DNA of 12,642 nucleotides from Clostridiaceae bacterium. GTDB lineage: Bacteria > Bacillota > Clostridia > Saccharofermentanales > DTU023. The notes below the pieces were generated by a model. That model was not told the origin of the DNA. It did no database searches and saw only the letters and a list, made by a program, of their open reading frames with translations. Each line of letters begins with the position of its first letter. The first letter of the stretch is position 1. The stretch spans positions 1 through 12,642 of the forward strand of contig DUUZ01000178.1 of the NCBI GenBank assembly GCA_012841255.1, written 5' to 3'. Shown one piece after another: positions 1-6,356 of the stretch. Position numbers and translations under genes: made by a program.

Positions 1-1031
1 CCTTCCGGGACCACTACATTGAGATCCCCTATGACCTGTCCAAGGTCCTCTTTGTTACGACAGCCAACAATGCCGATACCATCCCCCATGCCCTTTACGA
101 CCGCATGGAAGTAATTGAGGTGTCGGGCTATACGGAGGCGGAAAAAATTGAGATCGCCTCCAAGCACCTGCTGCCCAGAGAGCGGAAGATGCATGGCCTC
201 ACGGGCAAGGATATCCGGGTCTCCAGAAAAGGCCTGGCCAAGCTGATCCAGGGTTACACTCAGGAGGCCGGTGTCCGACAGCTGGAGCGGGAGATCGCCC
301 GGCTCTGCCGGACGGCCGCCATTGAAATTGCGGAAGGTGAAAAGAAGACCCTCCAGGTTACAGATAAGAATCTCGAACAGCTGATGGGCAAGCCCCGATA
401 TTTCTTCGACATGGCAGATAAGGAAGACCAGGTGGGTGTTGCCACAGGCCTGGCCTGGACCTGGGCCGGAGGGGATACCCTGATGATCGAGGTTAATGTC
501 ATGCCGGGGACGGGCAAACTGATCCTGACCGGCCAGCTGGGCGATGTCATGAAAGAATCGGCCCAGGCAGCCCTGACCTATATCATGAGCAGATCAGGCC
601 CTCTGGGCATCGATCCGGATAAGACCAAGGAGCGGGATATCCATATCCACGTCCCGGCCGGAGCGATCCCCAAAGACGGGCCCTCGGCAGGGATTACTCT
701 GGCAACAGCCCTGGCGTCTGCCCTGACGGGCCTGCCGGTCCGCCACGACCTGGCCATGACCGGGGAAGTGACGCTTCGGGGCCGTGTCCTAGCCATCGGA
801 GGCTTGAAGGAAAAAGCAGTGGCCGCCCACCGGGCCGGAATCCGCAAGGTCCTGATCCCCAAAGACAATGAGCGGGATGTCGAAGATATTCCTGAAACCG
901 TCCGCGAGGCCCTGACTTTTATTCCGGTTGCCCACATGGATGAGGTCCTGGAGGAAGCTCTGGTCAAAGTTGAGGAACCGGAACCGGTCTGCCTCTGTGA
1001 TGATGTTCCGGAAGAGACTCCGGCCAAGTAA
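1..1031 (+). CDS. lon: ATP-dependent protease Lon, C-terminal part (5' end outside window)
   Basis: Lon is a cytoplasmic AAA+ serine protease that degrades misfolded and regulatory proteins. The reading frame is open from base 3 and starts mid-protein (FRDHYIEIPYDLSKVLFVTTAN...), which is the end of the AAA+ module including the sensor-1 region. The alpha-helical subdomain follows (GYTEAEK..., EAGVRQLEREI). The rest is the S16 peptidase domain. The catalytic serine lies in PKDGPSAGITL (Ser codon 684-686) and the catalytic lysine in GGLKEKAVAAHRAGI (Lys codon 807-809), so the Ser-Lys dyad is intact. The domain order and spacing are those of bacterial LonA. After the conserved domain there is a short acidic tail containing two cysteines (VCLCDD), which I do not recognise as conserved. 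An intrinsic terminator follows 19 bases after the stop. Identification is very secure; only the N-terminal half is missing. Confidence 0.97.
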   Translation, partial: FRDHYIEIPYDLSKVLFVTTANNADTIPHALYDRMEVIEVSGYTEAEKIEIASKHLLPRERKMHGLTGKDIRVSRKGLAKLIQGYTQEAGVRQLEREIARLCRTAAIEIAEGEKKTLQVTDKNLEQLMGKPRYFFDMADKEDQVGVATGLAWTWAGGDTLMIEVNVMPGTGKLILTGQLGDVMKESAQAALTYIMSRSGPLGIDPDKTKERDIHIHVPAGAIPKDGPSAGITLATALASALTGLPVRHDLAMTGEVTLRGRVLAIGGLKEKAVAAHRAGIRKVLIPKDNERDVEDIPETVREALTFIPVAHMDEVLEEALVKVEEPEPVCLCDDVPEETPAK

Positions 1032-1050
1032 AGACAAAACAAATGGTTTG

Positions 1051-1082
1051 AAAATCCGGGTACGATCACCCGGATTTTTTTT
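1051..1082 (+). terminator. Intrinsic terminator of lon
   Basis: A perfect 11-bp stem, AAAATCCGGGT (1051-1061) with ACCCGGATTTT (1068-1078), encloses a 6-base loop. The T run extends to 1082. It starts 19 bases after the lon stop, so it ends the lon transcript and separates it from the Fic gene. Confidence 0.93.
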
Positions 1083-1110
1083 GGAGATTTATTCCATTAT
1101 TGAACTCTAA

Positions 1111-1149
1111 CTTGAAATAAAAAGGTAAAATTAGTAATCTTATTTCAAG
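1111..1149. promoter_or_regulatory. Long-arm inverted repeat, putative Fic operator, distal copy
   Basis: The half-sites CTTGAAATAA (1111-1120) and TTATTTCAAG (1140-1149) are perfect reverse complements separated by 19 bases. The left arm contains TTGAAA (1112-1117), which could be a -35 hexamer. A weak -10-like TAATCT (1135-1140) lies 17 bases downstream, so a bound protein would cover the promoter. The arrangement recurs 51 bases downstream. The winged-helix tail of the encoded Fic protein is an obvious candidate ligand, but that is inference. Confidence 0.6.
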
Positions 1150-1161
1150 TAAACAGCTTAA

Positions 1162-1200
1162 TTTGAAATGAGGGGCTGAGAATCTTTGAGTTATTTCAAG
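1162..1200. promoter_or_regulatory. Long-arm inverted repeat, putative Fic operator, proximal copy
   Basis: This is a second copy of the same arrangement: TTTGAAATGA (1162-1171, 8 of 10 identical to the distal left arm), 19 bases, then TTATTTCAAG (1191-1200, identical to the distal right arm). Both arms are offset by exactly 51 bases from the distal copy, close to five helical turns. The final AAG of the right arm is also the beginning of the ribosome binding site AAGGAGG (1198-1204). Binding could therefore interfere with transcription start or elongation. Confidence 0.6.
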
Positions 1201-1210
1201 GAGGAATGAT

Positions 1211-2359
1211 ATGTTCAACCCAAGGTCCGGCAGCTATCAAAACCAATTGTCGGGGAAGGCCAGTTTTAAGGTCTTTGTTCCCGCTCCCCTGCCTCCTGAC
1301 CCGCCCATTGAAATGGATGCGGAAATGGTTCAGTTCCTGGTGAACGCCCATAGTCTCCTAGCGAAACTCAATGTGAAGTCCACTGAGATTCCAAGTATGA
1401 ATCTTTTTGTTTCCATGTATGTGCGCAAAGAAGCCTTGCTTTCCTCTCAGATTGAGGGCACTCAGGCCAGCCTGGAAGATGTTCTGGATCCGACCATAGA
1501 TGAGAATCTTAACCGTGAAGTAGCAGATGTCGTCAATTACATTCGAGCAACGGATTACGCAATTGGAAGACTGGATCAACTCCCTTTAAGCGGCAAACTG
1601 CTCAGGGAAACGCACGCTATTCTCATGCAAGGGGTGCGCGGCCAGGAAAAGCGGCCAGGTGAATTCCGGATATCCCAGAATTGGATCGGCGGTCCGGGCA
1701 GTACTCTGGAAACAGCACGTTATGTCCCGCCGGGACCTGACGATATGGTCCTTGCCATGTCCGGCCTTGAATATTATTTCCACGGCAGCGATGCGCTGGA
1801 TGTTCTCATCCGGGCCGGGCTTATCCACTACCAATTCGAGACGATCCACCCTTTCCTTGATGGAAACGGCAGGATGGGCCGGCTGCTGATCCTCCTCTAC
1901 CTGATGGATCAGGGTGTCCTTTCCTCTCCTGCACTTTATATCTCCTATTATTTGAAGCAACATCGAATCGAGTATTATGACCGCTTGGACGAAGTGAGAA
2001 AGAATGGGGATTATGAGCAGTGGGTCAAGTTTTTTCTTCAGGCGCTGGCTATATCGGCTGAAGACGCCTTAAATGCAATTCATGAATTATCCTTGCTCCA
2101 CGAGAAAAACAAGAAGCTGATCGGGGATATGGGAAGAGGCAGGCAGACAGCCATGCGTGTCTTCACCTACCTTGAATCCCACCCTGTTATCGTGATCGGA
2201 GATACGGCCAAGGCGCTTGATCTGGCCTTCAATACCGTTTCTTCTGCTGTCGGCAGGCTGGAGGAGGCGGGGATCCTCCAGCCTATGACTTCAGGTAGAA
2301 GACGTAGGAAATTTGTTTACCGGGACTATCTGGACATTCTGCAAAAGGGAACTGAATGA
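1211..2359 (+). CDS. Fic-domain protein (probable AMP-transferase) with N-terminal inhibitory helix and C-terminal winged helix
   Basis: Fic enzymes usually transfer AMP from ATP onto hydroxyl side chains of target proteins. The start is fixed by AAGGAGG six bases before the ATG. Residues 1-65 look like the Fic_N region (...FVPAPLPPDPPIEMD...). The inhibitory motif [ST]xxxE[GN] is present as SSQIEG at residues 78-83, before the Fic core, which makes this class II. The active-site motif HPFLDGNGR is at residues 213-221 and complete (His213, Asp217, Arg221). Residues from about 305 to 375 form a winged-helix-like DNA-binding segment (TAKALDLAFNTVSSAVGRLEEAGIL) followed by a basic stretch GRRRRKF. 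The protein is 382 residues, usual for this architecture. The gene stands alone between the lon terminator and a convergent gene that ends 7 bases away. No separate antitoxin is visible, in keeping with self-inhibition in cis. The leader is A+T rich relative to the surroundings. The target protein is unknown. Confidence 0.93.
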   Translation: MFNPRSGSYQNQLSGKASFKVFVPAPLPPDPPIEMDAEMVQFLVNAHSLLAKLNVKSTEIPSMNLFVSMYVRKEALLSSQIEGTQASLEDVLDPTIDENLNREVADVVNYIRATDYAIGRLDQLPLSGKLLRETHAILMQGVRGQEKRPGEFRISQNWIGGPGSTLETARYVPPGPDDMVLAMSGLEYYFHGSDALDVLIRAGLIHYQFETIHPFLDGNGRMGRLLILLYLMDQGVLSSPALYISYYLKQHRIEYYDRLDEVRKNGDYEQWVKFFLQALAISAEDALNAIHELSLLHEKNKKLIGDMGRGRQTAMRVFTYLESHPVIVIGDTAKALDLAFNTVSSAVGRLEEAGILQPMTSGRRRRKFVYRDYLDILQKGTE

Positions 2360-2366
2360 CCAGGCA

Positions 2367-2795
2367 CTAAAGTTTAATCAGGACCTCGGTACCGTCGGCT
2401 GCCTGGACATCGACCAGCGGAACACCCGGATGATCCTTTTTCATCTTGCGGAGGATCCTCACAGCTTCCACCGCTGCCTCCGGAGGGATATCCGGGAAAA
2501 AACTTCCCTTGGAGAAAAGGCGTTCCGCCTTTTCTCTTTCTTCATCCGGTAAAGAATCAAGTTCTTCCTCCAGGTCTTCATGGATTTCCATTCTGATAGA
2601 TTCTCTGATTTCTTCGGGATTGATCTCGTCCAGAATCTGTTCCCTAAGACTTTCCTTGTCCACGTTTTCTTCAGATCCGCCCTTCCCAGCTGCTTTTTTG
2701 GCCATGATCCGGGCGGCTGTATTGGACAGAATCACCCGGGTGGGAAGCCAGAGACGGATGGCGGGTTTTCCTTCCTGCTTAACAATGATTTTCAT
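2367..2795 (-). CDS. Small acidic protein of unknown function, partner of the XRE regulator
   Basis: A 142-residue protein with no signal peptide or membrane segment. It begins MKIIVKQEGKPAIRLWLPTRVILSN, a short beta-strand/LP-helix pattern. The middle (about 40-95) is a highly charged, probably helical region rich in Glu. It ends in VPLVDVQAADGTEVLIKL. The ending resembles two segments of the neighbouring regulator (IVVDSADGDKVRINLPL and LIEVDSADGDRVEIFVE), and the beginning resembles the INLPL part, so the two proteins may share the same small fold, similar to YvlB/SHOCT-like proteins of Bacillota. The start codon is 2 bases after the regulator's stop, with a GGAG overlapping the end of that gene, so the pair is translationally coupled. 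I do not know the function. The arrangement suggests a partner or modulator of the regulator. Confidence 0.75.
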   Translation of the reverse strand: MKIIVKQEGKPAIRLWLPTRVILSNTAARIMAKKAAGKGGSEENVDKESLREQILDEINPEEIRESIRMEIHEDLEEELDSLPDEEREKAERLFSKGSFFPDIPPEAAVEAVRILRKMKKDHPGVPLVDVQAADGTEVLIKL

Positions 2796-2797
2796 AG

Positions 2798-3289
2798 TTA
2801 CTCCACAAAGATCTCGACGCGGTCACCGTCAGCTGAGTCCACTTCGATCAACTTGCCCAGGACTCCTTCTTCGATCAAGGCCATGACCTGATCCCATTCG
2901 ATGCCCGAAAGATTGATCCCGTTGACATTGAAGCCGTCTTCCGAACCCTCCATGATCTTCAGGAGGGCCAGGGGCAGATTGATCCGGACCTTGTCCCCGT
3001 CGGCCGAATCCACCACGATCTTCAAAAGCAGCTTGCTGATATCCTTCCGCTCTTCGGGAGCGACATAGATGGTCTCAGGCCCAGCTGTCCGTGAGAAGAG
3101 CTGATCGATGGTGACATGGAAGATCTCAGCCAGCTGGGGAACCAGTGTGATGTCAGGCATACTGACCCCATTCTCCCATTTGGAGACAGCCTGGGCTGAA
3201 ACGGCGAGTTTCTCCGCCAGCTGATCCTGGGTCATCCCTTTTTCCTTGCGCCATTTGGCGATATTGTTTCCGATTACGTTGTTGTCCAT
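2798..3289 (-). CDS. XRE-family HTH regulator with C-terminal YvlB/SHOCT-like region
   Basis: A DNA-binding transcriptional regulator of 163 residues. Residues about 7-64 are a typical Cro/C1 helix-turn-helix (IAKWRKEKGMTQDQLAEKLAVSAQAVSKWENGVSMPDITLVPQLAEIFHVTIDQLF). After a linker, residues about 75-163 carry two copies of a DSADGD[KR]V motif around an LPLALLKI helix and a segment GIEWDQVMALIEEGVLGKLIEV. This resembles the C-terminal domain found in YvlB-like proteins, by recall rather than search. The start is supported by AGGAG (3296-3300) six bases before the ATG. It is the first gene of a two-gene unit with the 142-residue partner. A palindromic sequence near 3630-3650, about 340 bases upstream, is a likely promoter/operator site and may be autoregulatory. 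Confidence 0.88.
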   Translation of the reverse strand: MDNNVIGNNIAKWRKEKGMTQDQLAEKLAVSAQAVSKWENGVSMPDITLVPQLAEIFHVTIDQLFSRTAGPETIYVAPEERKDISKLLLKIVVDSADGDKVRINLPLALLKIMEGSEDGFNVNGINLSGIEWDQVMALIEEGVLGKLIEVDSADGDRVEIFVE

Positions 3290-3626
3290 TTCAAGCTCCT
3301 TATCTTCTTTGCTGTTCGATGGTGACTCCGAGGAGTTCTGCCTGTCTGGGGACCGGGGAGATGCCGTGGCTTCTTGTCCTCTTTCGCTCTCCCTGCTGGG
3401 AAAGGGTCCCGGGGGAAGGGGTGCCGACCGGCAGGTTCCCGGAGACTTCCCACTTGCTCTCCCATGTCCTGTTGGAGGTATTCAAAATATTAGCTGTCAT
3501 CTTCCTGCCCTTCTTTCTGCTTTACGGCCTCCGGATCAGGATTTCGCTCTTGTGTATCCGCAGGACCACATCAAGAGTAGCCTGCGAAAAAAGGCAGATG
3601 AAGGGAGTGACGGTTGTTTTCGCTTC
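3290..3626 (-). other. Gene-free, hairpin-rich leader upstream of the XRE gene
   Basis: No convincing coding frame fills these 337 bases. All minus-strand frames are interrupted or poor; the longest (3500-3300, 66 codons) has a purine-rich AGGAAG directly against its ATG and a low-complexity Pro/Arg/Ser product. Two strong hairpins are visible. One at 3547-3577 has arms CTCTTG/CAAGAG extended by TGT/ACA and TCC/GGA. The other at 3409-3442 has TGCCG-AC-CGGCA at its tip and CCGG/TTCCCGG-type pairing at its base. If transcription starts at the palindromic promoter just upstream, this is an unusually long structured 5' untranslated region. It could also hold a short unrecognised gene or a remnant. 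Confidence 0.45.
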
Positions 3627-3629
3627 TAT

Positions 3630-3650
3630 AATACAACCGGAAGTTGTATT
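3630..3650. promoter_or_regulatory. Perfect 8-bp inverted repeat, probable operator/promoter of the XRE unit
   Basis: AATACAAC (3630-3637), a 5-base spacer, then GTTGTATT (3643-3650). On the minus strand the right arm runs into a TATTAT -10-like hexamer (3632-3627), with a possible distant TTACAA upstream. Further GTTGT cores lie at 3613-3617 and 3652-3656 outside the palindrome. An inverted repeat overlapping a promoter is typical for XRE repressors that control their own gene; the assignment to this regulator is inference. Confidence 0.6.
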
Positions 3651-3686
3651 CGTTGTAACCTCTTGGTTGAGTTGGCAAGAAGTGCC

Positions 3687-5087
3687 TTAAATATCTCCTC
3701 CCGGTTGATTTCCGGGCTCGGGGTACCAGGAAGGCAGTGTCCGGGTCATGCCCTGGTACCAGTCCAGGACCTGGTCTGCCAGTTCGATCATCCTTTTTAT
3801 ATCCGTCTGTGAGAAGGAGAGAGCCCAGGTGAATGAGGAGAGGGTATTGACAGCAATATAAAGGGCGAGAAGCTGCCAGAACTGTTCTGGGACAGCATCT
3901 TCAAAATAGGCATCGACCATCCCCGCCGCCATGGCAGGGGAAACACTGGCCGTAAAGACGATCCGGTTGAACTCCTCCCAGGGGTCGCCGTAGTCAAAGC
4001 GGTCAAAATCGATAATCCGGAGTTTATCATCACCGTCGATCATCATATTCCCGATATGGAAGTCCCCGTGCTGAAAGGATTGCGGCCGTCCGGCCAGAAG
4101 ATGGCGGTGCCCTTCAATATAGTCAAGGAGGGGACGATCTTTGGGATACCGCAGGGCTGAGGAAAGGTAAGCATCAATTTTCCTGTCGATCTTTTCATTG
4201 AAGCGGCTCTCCCAATCCGTCAGTTCGGAAGGCGGGGGAAGGGAATGGATGACGGTCAGAGCCCGGCCGGCCTCCCGTCCGCGCCGATACTGGTTTTCCC
4301 GGGATATGAGGGGGATGACTTCTTCGGCATCCTGTCCGGTGATCCATTCCTGAAGCGAGAAAGACGCGTTTTCACACACTCCTGTCTGGACAGGCCGGCA
4401 AAAGGGGAGATTCAGCCTGGCCAGCTGCCGCATGGTTTCAAACTCCATAGCCTTCCGCTCCTTTTGCGCCGGGGATGCCAGGCGGAGAAGATAAACCTGG
4501 CCATCTTCCATGGTGACCCGAAACTTCCGGTCAGCGGACCATCCCTTGTCGATGGTTTCCATAATGGAAAGGGAATCAGTTTTGTAACGGGAAAAGGAAT
4601 AGGTCTGAATTTCTTCCTCTCGCCCCTGGTAGCTGCCCGGTCCCTGGCCGGTCATGACAAAGCCCAAGCGGTCTAAAACCCGCTGTGAAGCGATGTTCTC
4701 TGAGGAAGTGATGCCCAAAACCTGGAAAAGCTTCTTTTTCTCCATGATGATCGGCAGGAAGGCCTGCACGGCCTCCAGTGCATAACCCCGGCCTCTGTAC
4801 GCCTTGCCGATGAGGAAGCCGACCTCCCAACCTTCTTGAATTTTCACCAGCTGAACATGGCCGATCTGTTTCCCGTCTTTCAGAAGGACGGCGTAGACAA
4901 AGGGACCTTCTTCAGTCTCATAACGCGACATCAGGTATTGGATGGCAGACAGGGCATCTTCTTTTGTTTCGAAAACTTCATCAGGCAGAAAGCGCCTGTT
5001 CTCCTGATCAAGAGAGTTCAAAGAAACACTTGTGGCCATGGATTCATCCAGTTTCCGGATGAGTAATCTTTCTGTTTTCAGATCCAT
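3687..5087 (-). CDS. Fusion of GNAT acetyltransferase (RimJ-like) and APH-family phosphotransferase
   Basis: One 466-residue frame joins two enzymes. Residues 1 to about 168 are a GNAT N-acetyltransferase of the RimJ/RimL type: opening MDLKTERLLIRKLDE, acetyl-CoA loop AYRGRGYALEAV (97-107), and ENIASQRVLDRLGFVMTG near its end. Residues about 172-455 are an aminoglycoside-phosphotransferase/choline-kinase-like domain. It has the Brenner-type motif HGDFHIGN (340-347, catalytic Asp342) and the metal-binding IIDFDRFDYGDP (Asp360). It ends in the LPSWYPEP pattern that I recall from stand-alone members in Bacillota. Both active sites appear intact and there is no stop or frame change at the joint. 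The gene begins 3 bases after the nitrilase stop, with GGAGAG 8 bases before the ATG, and is the last of its operon. Substrates are unknown; the domain order matches the bifunctional AAC(6')-APH(2'') resistance enzyme, but the domains seem to belong to other subfamilies. Confidence 0.9.
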   Translation of the reverse strand: MDLKTERLLIRKLDESMATSVSLNSLDQENRRFLPDEVFETKEDALSAIQYLMSRYETEEGPFVYAVLLKDGKQIGHVQLVKIQEGWEVGFLIGKAYRGRGYALEAVQAFLPIIMEKKKLFQVLGITSSENIASQRVLDRLGFVMTGQGPGSYQGREEEIQTYSFSRYKTDSLSIMETIDKGWSADRKFRVTMEDGQVYLLRLASPAQKERKAMEFETMRQLARLNLPFCRPVQTGVCENASFSLQEWITGQDAEEVIPLISRENQYRRGREAGRALTVIHSLPPPSELTDWESRFNEKIDRKIDAYLSSALRYPKDRPLLDYIEGHRHLLAGRPQSFQHGDFHIGNMMIDGDDKLRIIDFDRFDYGDPWEEFNRIVFTASVSPAMAAGMVDAYFEDAVPEQFWQLLALYIAVNTLSSFTWALSFSQTDIKRMIELADQVLDWYQGMTRTLPSWYPEPGNQPGGDI

Positions 5088-5090
5088 GTG

Positions 5091-5972
5091 TCAGACTCTC
5101 CGGTCTTTCCGGATGAGGGGCTCTCCAATCTCTTCGGAAACCATAAGACCATACTTTTCGGGGCGCCGGTAGGCATTGCCGTGGACTTCCTCTCGCCGGT
5201 AGGCCCTCATCTCATCGGTGTGGAAACGGGCCATGAAGATGCCCTCTTCTTCTCCCGCTTCCAGGATCAGGGTATCCCGGGAAGCGGGTTCCTCCGCTTT
5301 ATAGGCGATCCCGTCAAAGGCAGTGGAATGACCGTTGCAATCAGGCCAGGGAGCGGGATAGTTGGCGGTGGCGATGCCGGTCATGTTTTCGAAGGCCCTG
5401 CCCCGCAGCTGGGAGATCCGGTTGATCTCCATGGGGCAGGCATTGGGGACCAGGATGATCTCAGCTCCTTTCAGCATGAGAATCCGGGCGCTTTCAGGAA
5501 ACTCCCGGTCATAGCAGATCATGGCTCCGATCAGGACCTTCCCCCTGGCTGTATCAAGATTTGCAACAAAGAAATCCTCACCGGGAGTCAATTGGCTTTC
5601 GTCAGGATCGAAGTCGCAGAGGTGGACCTTGGCATAGCGGAGGACCAGCTTTCCGAAACGGTCAAAGAGGCAGATGCTGTTGCGGGGGGAAGGTTCATAA
5701 GCTTCCAGAAAGGTCAGACCGATGGCCATGTCAAGCTCCCGGGCCAGGCCGGCATAGGAGTGGACGAAAGGGGCGTCCAGACTCAGGGCTTCCCTTTTCA
5801 AGGCCTCTTCCCCCTGAGGCAATACATAGCCGCAGCTCCACATCTCGGGGAAAAGCGCAATATCTGCTCCTTCTTCTTTAGCTTTGCGACAGGCATCCAG
5901 CCCCTTTTGAAGGTTGCCTTCAAGACTTCCTGTGGGAAGGATTTGGAGTAGTGCGATATTCAAGCTGTTCAT
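5091..5972 (-). CDS. Carbon-nitrogen hydrolase, nitrilase superfamily
   Basis: Hydrolyses a non-peptide C-N bond (amide, carbamoyl or nitrile); cytoplasmic, 293 residues, usual length. The complete Glu-Lys-Cys triad is visible: Glu43 in LFPEMWSCGY, Lys115 in RYAKVHLCDF and Cys153 in GAMICYDREFPES. The later segment RISQLRGRAFENMTGIATANYPAPWPDCNGHSTAFD resembles broad-specificity amidohydrolases more than MtnU of methionine salvage, so I give no gene name. The ATG lies 3 bases after the stop of the SdpI-like gene. The nearest GGAG (5989-5992) is 16 bases away, so translation probably depends on coupling. A long frame on the opposite strand is a shadow of this gene. Confidence 0.92.
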   Translation of the reverse strand: MNSLNIALLQILPTGSLEGNLQKGLDACRKAKEEGADIALFPEMWSCGYVLPQGEEALKREALSLDAPFVHSYAGLARELDMAIGLTFLEAYEPSPRNSICLFDRFGKLVLRYAKVHLCDFDPDESQLTPGEDFFVANLDTARGKVLIGAMICYDREFPESARILMLKGAEIILVPNACPMEINRISQLRGRAFENMTGIATANYPAPWPDCNGHSTAFDGIAYKAEEPASRDTLILEAGEEEGIFMARFHTDEMRAYRREEVHGNAYRRPEKYGLMVSEEIGEPLIRKDRRV

Positions 5973-5975
5973 CGG

Positions 5976-6356
5976 TCAACCATCATTTCTCCGCCTGCCC
6001 TTCTCATCAAAGTTCTCCTTCAGGGCTTTTTCGATCGGGTAGATGGAAGCGATCATGAGGACAAGCTGGACCAGGGTCAGGCCGATACTGAATTGGCCCA
6101 GATAATCCGGGAAAAAATAGAGGACAATGTACATGACAATAATGGTGGGAGCCAGAATGGAGAGGCTCCAGTGGATCCATATATGTGCCATGAGGCGGTT
6201 GGCGAAGACCCAGGTGTCATCGTTTTGCATCGATCTCCGGGTCCGGTAGCCGAACAGGGTATTGACACTTTTAGGGGCCCATTTCATGAAAATGAGGCCG
6301 GTCAGGAGCATGACCAGGGGAATGATGAGGGATGTAATAAACTCCAGGCTTTTCAT
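5976..6356 (-). CDS. SdpI-family-like integral membrane protein
   Basis: A 126-residue membrane protein with three probable transmembrane helices (about residues 4-24, 55-77 and 85-107). Between the first two is the segment VNTLFGYRTRRSMQNDDTWVFANRL, the G[YF]RT.RS...D.W.FAN signature of the SdpI family. SdpI of Bacillus subtilis gives immunity to the SdpC toxin, but most family members, especially short ones like this, have no known role. I chose the ATG at 6356 rather than the longer frame from 6395: it forms an ATGA overlap with the stop of the ADP-ribosylglycohydrolase gene and places the first hydrophobic helix at the N-terminus. The C-terminus is charged (EKALKENFDEKGRRRNDG). No toxin gene is seen nearby. 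Confidence 0.85.
   Translation of the reverse strand: MKSLEFITSLIIPLVMLLTGLIFMKWAPKSVNTLFGYRTRRSMQNDDTWVFANRLMAHIWIHWSLSILAPTIIVMYIVLYFFPDYLGQFSIGLTLVQLVLMIASIYPIEKALKENFDEKGRRRNDG

Noticed and set aside
1..2359. Fic gene as part of a two-component toxin-antitoxin pair
   Set aside because: No small antitoxin frame lies before or after it, and the inhibitory motif is inside the same protein.
3627..3632. Perfect TATAAT on the plus strand inside the palindrome
   Set aside because: No -35 at a suitable distance and no plus-strand gene downstream; it is the mirror of the minus-strand TATTAT within the inverted repeat.
3246..3812. Plus-strand frames of 188 and 123 codons covering the XRE leader
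   Set aside because: They overlap the XRE and fusion genes at their ends, have no ribosome binding site, and the product is a Pro/Leu-rich sequence without motifs.
3687..5087. Naming the fusion gene as the AAC(6')-APH(2'') resistance enzyme
   Set aside because: The domain order is similar, but the GNAT half is RimJ-like and the kinase half resembles an uncharacterised family, so resistance cannot be claimed.
5088..5951. Long plus-strand open frame of 287 codons opposite the nitrilase gene
   Set aside because: It is a shadow of the nitrilase-superfamily gene, which has a complete catalytic triad; the antisense product has no recognisable motif and no ribosome binding site.
5091..5972. MtnU of methionine salvage for the nitrilase, suggested by the SAM riboswitch
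   Set aside because: The sequence outside the triad, especially the segment after Cys153 and the C-terminal extension, does not resemble MtnU as I recall it.
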